NCBI GenBank assembly: GCA_013176395.1
Contig: JABMLP010000006.1
Location: forward strand, 1,054,001-1,118,000
DNA length: 64,000 nucleotides
From: Venturia oleaginea
Taxonomy: Eukaryota; Ascomycota; Dothideomycetes; Venturiales; Venturiaceae
Reading direction: 5' to 3'
Both the position numbers and the translations under genes were made by a program. The notes beneath the pieces were generated by a model. That model did not search any database and was not told the origin of the DNA. It worked only from the letters and a program-made list of their open reading frames with translations. Below are positions 41,190-51,677 of the stretch, in pieces. The stretch's first letter is position 1. The number at the start of each line of letters is the position of its first letter.

Positions 41190-41639
41190 ATGGCGTTCGC
41201 ACTCGAAGCAACAACTGGAGCTGATGGCCATGAATATATTTTTATCACCGCTCCGCCCGCCAAACAGCCAACAAGTTTCCACTCCCTCCCTATCGAGCTC
41301 CACCAAAAGATACTCTATCAGTCACTCAACATCGATTTGTACATTCATACGAATGTGGGATCAGAGTTCACAGAAGAATGACGCCAATTTGTCCACAAGA
41401 TCAACCAAAGTCGCATCATCAAGGCAAAAGAGCGCAGCAGCCTCTGAGTACAGATCATGGACAAGATTTACCAAATAGCACAGGATGACATGGAATATGT
41501 GGCTCAAATGTTGGAAATTAGGACAGAGAATTTCTTTGAAGACTGCGATAAGATCAACAATAGGGGCGTTGACTACCATAATTTTCGGAGGACAAAGGCA
41601 TTCTATGACTCGTGGGCCGCGTCAAAGAAACATCTCTAG
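41190..41639 (+). pseudogene. Small LPREL-family copy with two in-frame stops
   Basis: ATG 41190, motif 1 TSFHSLPIELHQKILYQSLN, then TGA at 41379 and a second TGA near 41451. The same frame continues through motif 2 (AQDDMEYVAQM) to TAG 41637. Both stops could come from CGA by one transition. Length is otherwise normal. Confidence 0.82.
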
Positions 41640-42017
41640 CTTTAGACACAAGATGCTGAGGGATAGGAATTGAGCTAATAGAAATAGTCTACTGGCTGGC
41701 AATGATTAATATCAGGTTGAACTGAATGTGAGTTCAAATGAAATGATCTTATCACGACAATACGTTGCCATCATAATATCCGCGTTGGTCCAAGTACTAA
41801 CACAGTCCCTTGATCTCATCGATGCTTTGCTTTCAGGAATGTTGTAAGACTGACCGGCCCATCAATAAGATCGGGCTGGACTAAATCTTGCTAAGCACCA
41901 TTTCAGCGCAGCTCAGCATCAACAACAAACAACTTCCAAAACAGCACCAACCATCACAAAATCAACGAGGGGCAGTCCAATTTTACAATTTCGCCGAATG
42001 ATGACCAAAGTAAAACA

Positions 42018-43437
42018 GCACAGGGTTCCTCAAATCTGACTGCGCAGGGCGCTTGGACCCACCATCCCATCTTTTGAACTTGAATGTATTATGCTATTTA
42101 CCACACGTTTGACTTGCAATGGATCTCTGGTTTTTGCTGAATCATCTTACATCTCTCTGGCATCTCTCTGATCCTTTTCCGTATCATTGTGAGCATTATC
42201 TTGTCCCATTCTGCCTGGATTTCAGCCTTAAAATGAGCCACCGACGACCACCTCCTGCCAGCTAAATCTGGACTTAATGATGTTCCAACAAGACTCAATG
42301 GGATTGAGATCACATGATTGAGGAGGGTGAATAAGTTATAGAAGGTCTGCTTCTCTTTTTATGACTGCAGGGTCACTGTTAGGTGACTTGATTCCGTGAG
42401 AAGGATCACCATCCTCTTGAAGCCAGTATTTGCGCTGGTGACGCTTTTCCAAGGCCTGAATAGCTTCAATGTGTTGCGGCAGTATCTTTTTGGCGTAGAA
42501 AACCTGTGTCATGCAGTTTCCTTTTGGTGTTTCGTCCTCCTTTGCCTTAAGGTCTTGCCAGACCTTCAGCCGGGCTTGGTACACTGAATCCAGCTCGTAT
42601 TTGAGTTGTTTAGGCTGCTTGAATTGCCTACGGACCTTCTCTGATGGCTCAGCCGGATCCTTGTAGAATATGAGGTTTCCTTTCTTGTTGTATGAGATGC
42701 CGCCGGCGACGTGAATGGTAACATCCAAAACGCCTTCTAGCTCCTCATTGACACTTCTCTCTTGCCCTGGAAAGCGTAGCTCATATTCAGGTGCATTGGC
42801 GAGTTCTTTGGACTGAAAATGGGCTTCATCTGTGAACCAAATCCAACTCCAGAAGCCTAGTATGGTCTTTTTCTCGTGTTCTTTACCGTATTCAACCCTC
42901 TTTGGCCGATTTGCCTGGGATATCTGCTTCTGATAACGCTTCTTGAATCGCCTAGCCCCTGCATTGTATACGTGACGCTGTAATGTCTTTGCGGAAGGCT
43001 TGCCGGGGCAGGAATTGGCTTGTTCCTGCCAGCCTTTTTCGTGTATGGGGTCATCTTGGTTCGTAAGGCGGGTAAGATCTGAAGCAGATACTTTGGTAGG
43101 CCGCCCTATGATGAAACTGCTCTATCTCTGTGATCTGAATGCTGCATCACCAATAAGTTCTCGTAGTTTAAGCCAACTACGTGCGGTAGAAGTTGGTATA
43201 TTGATTTCAGGGAGGTATGCGATTGTACCGACACCGTCGGCCTCATTCTTGCATTCCCAGGCCTGAAAATATCGCATTCTCTTCGTGGTGTCATATTCTC
43301 GCCTTGCAGTCTTTCATTTGGGTGTTCTAGGCGCCATGGTGGTGGTAAATTGAGCGATAAGTTGGTGTATAGGTGGATATTGAGATGGGATGGTGGGTCC
43401 GAGCGCCCTGCGCAGTCAGATTTGAGGAATCCTGTGC
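42018..43437. mobile_element. Tc1-like element, decayed (1.42 kb)
   Basis: Inverted ends of about 50 bp: left GCACAGGGTTCCTCAAATCT, right AGATTTGAGGAATCCTGTGC, continuing through TGACTGCGCAGGGCGCT and GGACCCACCATCCCATCT. A clear TA duplication is not visible. It contains a Tc1-type transposase on the minus strand with several stops. Its right end abuts a broken family copy. Confidence 0.85.
42098..43337 (-). pseudogene. Tc1-like transposase, multiple stops
   Basis: ATG 43337, with a TGA at codon 8 and a TAG after DAAFRSQR. The HTH region, then catalytic WFTDEAHFQS, LQEDGDPSHG and CDLNPIESCWN (D, D, E) can be read in order. The frame breaks again after the last motif, and AEIQAEWDKIM lies in another register. 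All three acidic residues survive, so decay is moderate. Confidence 0.85.
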
Positions 43438-43449
43438 AGCAATGTGACA

Positions 43450-43934
43450 ATGAATCATCCGACACGCCAGATGGTGGCCTACCGCTCACACGCTCGTCTA
43501 CTCTTGTAACCACGACCAAAGAATCAACAACCTTTTTCCCCATGCCCCGCGAGCTCCGGCAGCGAATCATTTTCCTCACCTACGAATAGGCTCACCTCGA
43601 AAGAGCTTATAACTTTTAACCTTCCAAGGAATCCCATGGCATTGTTGCAGGGGGGTGGGGATGCCTTTACGGTCCTTTCGACACGTGCACCCTAGAACCC
43701 CATGGAAACTGGATATGGGCTCAAAGACGCAAGGAAGTTGATCTCTCCATGGATATGGATGTCGAATTTAGTTTCGAAAAGCTGGAAGATAAGAGTGATA
43801 AGTGGCTACGTGAGGTTCGGGAAGAGAGAGTGAAGGGGTTCCTCCAGGAACACGAGAACAAAAGTAGCGACGTCGCAAAGGATAGGAGGGCAACCCCTTG
43901 GGGAACTAGAACGGAGAAATTAGGAACGAGGTAA
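43450..43934 (+). pseudogene. Small LPREL-family copy beside the Tc1 element
   Basis: TTFFPMPRELRQRIIFLTYE is a good motif 1, followed at once by TAG (43587). The C-terminal part lies in another register: DVEFSFEKLEDKSDKWLREV. The native start may have been removed by the adjacent Tc1-like element, whose end is a few bases upstream. Confidence 0.75.
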
Positions 43935-44298
43935 TTATCATCTAGATTTGGAAGAGTTTGAGATTTACTCCGGGTCACAGATGTTCATACGAAAAGCTCG
44001 TTTGCTGTCTCATCACCAACAAACTCCTGGAAACTTTGAGGATTGGACCGGTGGCATGGACTATGCTAGGTACCACGACCAAGAAAATCACTCGCAACTC
44101 GTAAAGGAGGTCGACGAAAAGACATGCCGAACGTGTTTCTCTAAGCCTACAGAAATCAGTCTCCGGCCTTTCGAGAAGACAGACATTGTTCTTCACAATT
44201 TCCTTTTTTGGCGATGTTGGTCATATAGAGGATATATAGGGCTTGAACTTCTTCATTTAAGTATCCCAGTCTTTTGATCCTGAAATTTGACAAAGACA

Positions 44299-45015
44299 AT
44301 GTCGCAGCTCACACCAAGCAACTTGAAACCAACTTCTTATGCTAAAACACAGTATATGAATGAGGCCGCAGATAGCATTGTTATAGGGTTCCAGGAGAGC
44401 GGCGTTTCGGTTGAAGAAAAACCAAACGGAATAGGATCTTACCCTAAAATACCGCCAAAGATTTGTCAACAAATCCTCTACGATATCTTTTCGGTAAGCA
44501 GGGATCACAAAGACATGGACTTTTGTCTATATGACGATATGTCCCATTCATGCAACCTCTAGGAGGACGCCGAGTGCTGGGCCGAGAAAGAAGCTATCGA
44601 ACACAACGAGATAGTCAAACAGAAAGTGGCCATCGGGAAGGAAGAGATTGGTGGAGTAGATCAGGCTTGTTTTAGAATGAGTAGAATAGAAAGACTTAGT
44701 AGGCTCATGGAAGCAGGCGAATAAGATCGAATCCTCGAGAATAACGTAGCCAGGACCAGGATATATAGAAGAATCCAAAGGATGATGGCCGAGAAAACCG
44801 GTAATTTGGAAGTGAGGTGTTTTGAAGCATTAGCGGAGAATTTAATCGAAGCTTTGTCTTTGGAGAATGTTAGGCTTGGTAAGGAATTGGAAAATGTTAG
44901 GCTTGGTAAGGAATTGATTGGGCCGAAATATCTGGACAATCGGAAAGGGTTGGATGATGACCCTTCTTTCGTCAATCAACGGGACTTGGTCTACGGAAGA
45001 ATTATGGGAGCTTGA
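44299..45015 (+). pseudogene. Divergent LPREL-family copy, two stops
   Basis: ATG 44299. SYPKIPPKICQQILYDIFSV fits motif 1 loosely. A TAG at 44560 and a TAA near 44722 interrupt a frame that otherwise runs to TGA 45013. The 3' part is Glu/Arg-rich and coiled-coil-like, with a perfect 27-bp duplication (ENVRLGKEL twice, 44863-44916). No clear motif 2. It may belong to a different subfamily. Confidence 0.5.
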
Positions 45016-45049
45016 AAAGCCCTAAGTCGTTGCTCTAGTAAACCCTGTC

Positions 45050-45283
45050 TGTCACGGAGTGACTCTGAGAGTGTTACCATGAACTGGTATACACGTGATT
45101 CTAGCGCACAAACCGAGGACTCCCTTACCTAACTCGCGATTCCTCCACTGTGCTTAGATTTTTCACGCAATGTCTTGACTTTTAGAAAGATAATACCAAT
45201 GACTTCTATCACGCTCGCTCATAGCTAGTACGGCCGAACACTTGTCAACGTGCTTCACGACTACTTCTATCGCTTCCGTGACA
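45050..45283 (-). repeat. Solo LTR, 234 bp, with target duplication
   Basis: Ends TGTCACGG...CCGTGACA, flanked by CTGTC (45045-45049, 45284-45288). Inverted relative to the split copy at 32892-38706 and the same length. Confidence 0.93.
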
Positions 45284-45880
45284 CTGTCCAGGTATATAAA
45301 GTTGAGAAACAATGATATCCTCGGAAGAGGAACACAGCTTTTCACCAAAGCATATGCTTACCTTATTGATATTTCGCGTCTGCAGAATTTTTCCTAAATT
45401 ACTCAACTCTTGCGGTAGAAAACAGCGAATAGAGCATTGGCGGAGGGGTATCTTGATTGCCACAACTTCAATTAACTTCGCCAAAAGCCCGCCAATCGCT
45501 TGAAATTTAACTCAATTTCAAGCCAAATGTCACCGATCTGACTGTGTACGAAAGGTACAAGATTGCAGAAGTCAGCGGTTACGGAATACTCATGCTCTAG
45601 ATACTATTTACACACATAATTCACAATACCAGTTCAACAATCGCTTACTTTACAGTTCGAGATTGATTGCTCAGGATATCGGAGTTTTTGCAAAGACCCG
45701 AACCAAATATTTGTCGCCAGAAAATCCTCTCGCTAAAAGAGACAAAGCAACAACAACGGCGAGGTCAAAGCGATTGTGAATCTTAAAATAAAAGGCGACG
45801 GATCAATTTTATTCCTGCTAGAATGCAAGTGCTCACGAGGAAAAAGATTATTAAAATTCATCGACAAAAGATCCGCAACC

Positions 45881-46324
45881 ATGCTCACTCCGAACACAAT
45901 CCCAGACCAAGCGTCTTCGTCGGCCGGGCAGCACTCCAAGCCATCAGATCCTTCCTCGCCCAAGAGAGACAAAACATCCTTTCTCTCGCTCCCTCGCGAA
46001 ATTCGCCATCAAATACTCCAGCACACTTATACCATCAAAGCAACTCTCACGCGGACCAACATCATGGCAAACAGTAAGATGTGCTACCATCTAAGAAGGC
46101 CAATCAACGAAGCCAACGAGTCGGAATTTTTGGATAAAACGAAAGAGTTGACCACTTGGGAATGTGAGCTGAAGACCCTTCATTCAATATTATACGAAGA
46201 CGTTGAGTACGTTAGCGAAAAATGGAAGGGGGAGCTGGAAAACATCTTGGCAAAGGGAGACAACGGTTTGGTCGAGATTTTTTTCGAGCAGGAGGACACG
46301 ATGATGTCCGAAGAAGAGAAATAG
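45881..46324 (+). CDS. Small LPREL-family protein, intact (147 aa)
   Basis: A reference member. ATG 45881; Ser/Pro-rich leader; motif 1 TSFLSLPREIRHQILQHTYT at about residue 40. The middle has a second polar helix region (LDKTKELT). Motif 2 is TTWECELKTLHSILYEDVEY then VSEKW, followed by an acidic C-terminus. No targeting signal seen. The frame is also open upstream of the ATG. Confidence 0.77.
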   Translation: MLTPNTIPDQASSSAGQHSKPSDPSSPKRDKTSFLSLPREIRHQILQHTYTIKATLTRTNIMANSKMCYHLRRPINEANESEFLDKTKELTTWECELKTLHSILYEDVEYVSEKWKGELENILAKGDNGLVEIFFEQEDTMMSEEEK

Positions 46325-46566
46325 TCGGGATCGCAAACGATCAGGGGATTGGCGGACCAGCAATACCCTTTGAGAAACCTTCGTATCCTGAGATCAGCCT
46401 TGCCCAAATACAGTTGGTCGCATTTGGGCGCCTCTTTTCTTAGAAAAGAGTTTCAACCTCTTCTACCCTCCAATCTTCCCCTAGACGAACTTGGTCAGTA
46501 TCTCTATCAAATTACACCAAATTTTTCAGCGCTAACTAAGAAATCAGAAGATTACACGCAGCAAAG

Positions 46567-47025
46567 ATGAAACGAAAAGCGCCAACTTCAAGCACGAAGG
46601 CCCATCCATTCAAGACAGCCAAAACCACGAGATTCCTTTCCAACGACACAGGTAACATGATCGCTATCGCCGAGCCAAAGCGTAAAAAACCAACGACATT
46701 CCTCTCCCTACCTCGCGAGATTCGTCAAAAGGTTCTCTATCTCTCCTGCGACCTCGGTATAAACCTTGGTTACACCAGAAAGAGAAGAAACCAGTCCTGG
46801 TAGCCATTAACACCCGCTGGTATGAAATGGAGAAGAAGAGATACTGTTCTTGGAAGTTGATGCTAGGTAACATTGACGAGGAGTTGACTAAGGACATGGA
46901 ATTTGTGCAAGAAAAATAGGACCGTGAAATCAAGGCGATAATCATGGTTTGCATTAAAGAGAACATGGACATGGATATCGAACCAGATCTTATGAGGTAT
47001 GCGCTTAGTGTTCGCAAGACATGAT
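46567..47025 (+). pseudogene. Small LPREL-family copy, frameshift and stop
   Basis: ATG 46567; basic leader; perfect motif 1 TTFLSLPREIRQKVLYLSCD. The first frame ends at TAG 46801. In another frame motif 2 follows as ELTKDMEFVQEK then TAG where Trp is expected, and continues to TGA 47025. It resembles the next copy (LYLSCDL), suggesting a local duplication. Confidence 0.82.
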
Positions 47026-47480
47026 TGAAGAGTGTGGTATGGAACTGATAACAATGCTCGGGTTTGGGGCGACAGGAGACGGAGTCACATGAGTCGAGTC
47101 GATTTCTTGGGCGTAGTGGAAGTCCGGCAGGAATTCAGAGATACGGGAAGAATAATAGCTGGGTTCCGACCGTTTAGTCTTGCGTGTTCCAACGGTATTT
47201 CAAAGGTGCGACTCAATACCAGAATGGCATTATTGAGAAGTCAACTTCCTTTCCTAGTGCTAGCCAAAATGCTGAATTAGAAGAAGCTTAGTAAGACGTG
47301 TCCAGTGCTGACATCCTTCCATATGACCGATAGAAATGTGACGAGAATAAGTAGCTATAATTTCTCAACTCCACCAAAACATTCCTTCCCCAGACCATCG
47401 CCAAAAACCATTCGGTATGATAAAAGAAGGCATGGAACTGAATGACCACTAACCTCACCCTCATAGACGCGAAAGTAACG

Positions 47481-47899
47481 ATGGCTTTTGGAACTCCAGC
47501 CCCACCGTCCACGGCTCCCACCTCAACAACATTCCTCACTCTCCCCACAAGCTCCGCCAGGAAATCCTATACCTCTCTTGCGACCTCTTTCTAGGAACAA
47601 AGTTCCGCCCATTCGGCAGAAATATTCCCGAGGAAGACATAGAAGATTGGCGCGAAAGTATCCATCGAGTTGGCGCGAACGGGAAGATACGCTCAAAACA
47701 ATGGGCCAGAGTCGCGCGAGTGGCCTCAAGGGAATTGGAGGCTGGTTTGTATTACGTTCTAGGACTGTGGATGGCTGAGGTCGCGGAGATGGAAGAGCGT
47801 TGCCTGAAGGACACAGAATTGGCGTTCATATACACGGTTCAATTTTATAAGTCGGAAATGAAGATGGAGGAACTCTCCAAGCTTTGCGTCAGGCTCTGA
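47481..47899 (+). pseudogene. Small LPREL-family copy, one frameshift
   Basis: ATG 47481, leader APPSTAPTSTTFLTLP, then a one-base loss inside motif 1. In the shifted frame HKLRQEILYLSCDLF continues without a stop to TGA 47899, including LYYVLGLWMAEVAEMEERC in the motif 2 position. Only the single indel breaks it. It may be a sequence error. Confidence 0.8.
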
Positions 47900-48349
47900 T
47901 TCAGAGATGATAGATGGCTGCGAACAGACGTCCCAGGGGGTCATTTATGGCAGATCTGGGTCGGCGGTGGACCTATCATATCGAGGAGGCTTGTAAGTGT
48001 CTTCCTTACAAGATTAGCAGGCAGTCATGAAACTGGAGTTTGGTGTCATCATTACTTAGTAGCCCTCTGAATCGAGCAACCTTTCCAAGCCCATGGGAAT
48101 CTGCCCGTTGCCGTCCTCATGCTTGCCTAAATATTGATACAGCCTTCATGAGCCCTAGTCATTGACTGCCGATATCCTTGCTCGAGACTTTGCTGCAATG
48201 AATGAGTCAGCGTATTCTCAATGCCCACAACAGGAATTTGCTAATAATACACTCTTCCCATCCCACCAAACACTTTGGGAAAGAAAAGGTATGCTGACTG
48301 ACCGTATGATACGTTCAAAGCTAACAGTATCGCAGAAAAGCCCATCAAA

Positions 48350-48769
48350 ATGGCCCGAAAGAAACCAAACTCCCTCAGACCCGCCAAGCAGAACAAATCA
48401 AACAAGCCAGTCGCTGGAGCGTCAGCAGACACTGATCTCAACACCGCGAGTACACGACACCCTTTCTTCACTCTTCCTCGCCAACTCCTCCAAAAAATTG
48501 TTTACCAAACTTTCGATCGCGGATTCTATGTCACTGAAAGCGAGAAGACCAGGACTCCAGATCAAGCGACTCAGAACGACGAAGTCATCAAAGAAGCAGG
48601 AAAATGGGAAAAACGCCGCTACCGCCTATGGGCTCAACACATGGGTATAATAACCAAGGATATGATGTGGCAAGAGGATGTTGCATACGTGCTAAAGAAG
48701 ATATCCCGAGATGTTGATCGCGTGGTTGTGGGCTATTTGCCGAACAAAACGCTGGAGGTCCGGCGTTAG
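48350..48769 (+). CDS. Small LPREL-family protein, intact (139 aa)
   Basis: ATG 48350. Leader rich in Lys and Asn (ARKKPNSLRPAKQNKSNK), a possible nuclear signal. Motif 1 HPFFTLPRQLLQKIVYQTFD; motif 2 WQEDVAYVLKKISRDVD. The Trp of KW is Ile here, as in the copy at 55488. Upstream frames may carry an extra exon; none is required. Confidence 0.74.
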   Translation: MARKKPNSLRPAKQNKSNKPVAGASADTDLNTASTRHPFFTLPRQLLQKIVYQTFDRGFYVTESEKTRTPDQATQNDEVIKEAGKWEKRRYRLWAQHMGIITKDMMWQEDVAYVLKKISRDVDRVVVGYLPNKTLEVRR

Positions 48770-49285
48770 CACGAAGACAACTACTATATGCAGCACTACC
48801 TGCGGGAACATCGCCTTGCCAAGAACAGAAGGTTAGCGAAATACTATTCCATTCAGTGGGTGCACGGTTAGTAGAAGTTACTATTGGATCTGTGGGTGAG
48901 TAGATGTACCTATTTTTTCAACCACACAGCTCAGATTTGCCTCAGATTTGCCAATTCAAGATCTCAACTCTTCATCCTTGTCATCCTTTGTCTCGATGAG
49001 AGAGAGAAACTATCGTTGTACCGATGGTATCTTCATCCTATTTTTGGACGACTTCACAGTCACGTCGCTAGATCTGTAATCAAGTAAGCAGATCTGAGCC
49101 CCGAAGATCTATAAAACCTCTTACCATATACGAAGATTCTTTCCTCAACAATTGCCTCAGAAAGGCGAAGCGGTGAGATACAGTAACTGCAAAGCGGCCC
49201 AGTTTACTAACGATTCTCAGCAAGTTCAACGAAGGCAAGAGCAATGCGGCGGCGTCTGCCTCTTCCAAGAAAGCCAAGAGAACTG

Positions 49286-49788
49286 GTATGAATATCACAG
49301 CACAGGATAAAACGACTTCCATCGCCAATCCCGTCAACACATACGTCGCTGCCTCCGTCACCACAACCTCGGCCGATAGATCCGTCGTTACCTCTTAGTC
49401 GGAGTCCAAGCCTCCAGAAACATTCCTCACCTTACTTCGAGAACTGCGCCAGATGATCCTCTACCTATTTCGCGACCTCATAATAGAAGTCATTGTAACC
49501 AAAAAGAGAACATACGTCCAGTGGCTTGCAATGCCTTTCGGTGATACTTGCGCTGACCGAGAGAAAATGCGATCGGAATGGTGGGCCAAGGTGCTCAGTA
49601 AAGCCCTGAAGTCTGCCGTTCTAGAGGATATGGAATACGTGAAGCAAAAGTGGCGGGCTGAGATTGCTGACTTGGAGAAGGAGTGTTTGGGCAACAAACG
49701 CAAGTCCATTGTGTTTACCAAGGGGAAAATAGCATCGTCGCGGGAGATATCAAGCATCTGCTCATCGATTGTTGAGGGCGAGACATAA
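49286..49788 (+). pseudogene. Small LPREL-family copy with one stop in the leader
   Basis: ATG 49286 opens a Ser/Thr-rich leader that meets TAG at 49396-49398. The same frame continues with motif 1 ETFLTLLRELRQMILYLFRD and motif 2 LEDMEYVKQKWRAEIADLEK to TAA 49786. After the TAG the first ATG lies inside motif 1. Removing the stop by an intron is not supported by splice sites that I can see. Confidence 0.78.
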
Positions 49789-50080
49789 AAGGCCTGATCA
49801 TTGAAAGGTTCACTGTTGGCACTGAGCAAACATCGCAATTGGGCTATGGCTACGATCCAATGGTGTATGCCTTCTAATCTACTCCGATTCGCTGAAATTC
49901 CATTTTTGGGGTTTGCAGCTATAGATTTGGTAGGTGCAGCTTTCAGTACCATTCAGCGCCAACTGTGAACCACTCTTATTAGCTCCTTTTATCTCTTTCT
50001 TAGATGTGTTAGTATGGCCACCACACTGAATAATATGATCTTACTTTTTCCTCCCGTCTCCACTCCCTTTCCCAACTCTT

Positions 50081-50917
50081 TCACTTAGGTATCATAGGCG
50101 CAATAGGCATCATAGGTGCCACAGGTGCTACATTCACCACAGGAGCCAAATTCACCACAGGCGCCACATCTGCCATAGGTGCCACATCTACCACAGGTGC
50201 CACATTCACCACAGGTGCCTCAACAAGATACTTCCCTGCCAGCACCACCATCTCCTCCAACAGCTCCTCGCTGAATCTCTCCTCGGCCTCCTCAACAATC
50301 AAACCAAGATCGATCGTAGTTCTTGGAACATGATTTATCACGCCGGCAATTTCGGTGCTTAGAAGCTTGTAAGGATCTTTGGCGAAGACGGAGGCGAGTT
50401 TGGCGATTTTGGCGTTAGAGATGGGGGATCGGGTGCGTTGGCCGGTTTGAGGATCAAGGGTCAGGATTTCTGAGACCTGGATTATGTTAATTAGACAAGT
50501 TTCGAGTGCATAGTGAGGAAGAAGAGGAATGCAAATCACAAGGCATGTGGGAGAAAGAACGAACGTTTTTGAGCATGTCTTTGAGGTTGTTCGGGATTGA
50601 TTTTTCGCGGCCTTCGTCCTTGTATTTTTCTTTTAGACCTTCGATATGTTGGAGGACTTCATTGTTCGTTAGAAGGCGTGTACCAGCATTAAGGATCTAA
50701 AAAAAGGTGATGGTCAGCAAATCTTCATACATCAGTGTCTGGGAATCAAATTGTCTGAAGAAGAACCGCCTTGCAGACTTCTGCATGCAAGCTAGAATCG
50801 AAGGGGAAAAGACATGAGTAGGAAATTCCAGCCAATAATAATTTTTCCAGAACGTTATCTGACCCTTCAGATTCCAGCCATAGTCGAGCCTAGACACATC
50901 CATCAACTAACCTTCAT
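50081..50917 (-). CDS. RPC9: RNA polymerase III subunit RPC9 (C17/CRCP-like), 177 aa
   Basis: Small stalk subunit of RNA polymerase III, paired with RPC8 in initiation. Exons: 50917-50912 (only ATG AAG), 50696-50565 and 50476-50081; introns have GT...AG ends and phases fit. The product starts MKILNAGTRLLTNNEVLQHI, typical of the family. The Rpb4-like fold is seen in VFAKDPYKLLSTEIAGVINH and TTIDLGLIVEEAEERF. The last 45 residues are an unusual repeat of VAPVV/DVAPM units ending in PMIPK, not expected in this family. Single-copy housekeeping gene next to NOP58. Confidence 0.85.
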
Positions 50918-51677
50918 CGTTTTCGCCTATCTCCCTAATTTTCAAGATATTCAAACTACAGCTCCTTCACTTCCCGCCGCCCCTCCAAGCTCTCCGATAG
51001 TTGCCACAAATTCTGTTGCTTCCGAAACTACGCTTTTTTTAGACTTTTCGTCCTCCCAATCTTTTTTCCTCCACCGGGCGGCGGATCAAGGGCTTGCGAG
51101 TACGTCCGGGTCCGGAGTGGTAGGCGATTTTGGCAATGGGAATATCCTCAACTTGAAAGGGACTTCAAAATCTAGTTTGATGCTGAGTTGATGGTTCAAT
51201 TAAAAAAATTGATGAACGGAGCCGAACTTTGAGGTTTGATTTTGAGTCACGTGCGGAAAATAACATTCAACGAAGTTTCTCTACAACTAGCACATTGGAA
51301 CGAGGTTGGTTACATACAATGTAGTGTGAGTTTCATGGGGATGACTTAGGGGTAAAACTTAATCACAAAGTCGGATTCAGTTGTATCAGTACTGCACAAA
51401 GGATTGAAAAATGGTAGACCATGCATTTACTACTTTAAAATACTCCTCCAGCGCTGATCAGACAAGAGTGAGCAATGACAAACCGACCCGACAAACTTCC
51501 CAGTCATATGGGGTCAAACGAAGACGTCCATGCCTCCAAAGCGTTCCCAGTACCCAAGCCAAATCACCCCGAAACGCCTTTGTACATATCTTCGCCATGA
51601 CGCCGTGAGCTAGCAGAAGCAGGTGCTTAAATAACCAGACAAGAGCCGCAATAAAAACCCGCACGTTTTTACATGAT

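Noticed and set aside
50814..51191. 125-codon plus-strand frame upstream of NOP58's 3' end
   Set aside because: It overlaps exon 1 and the first intron of RPC9 on the other strand and shows no domain.
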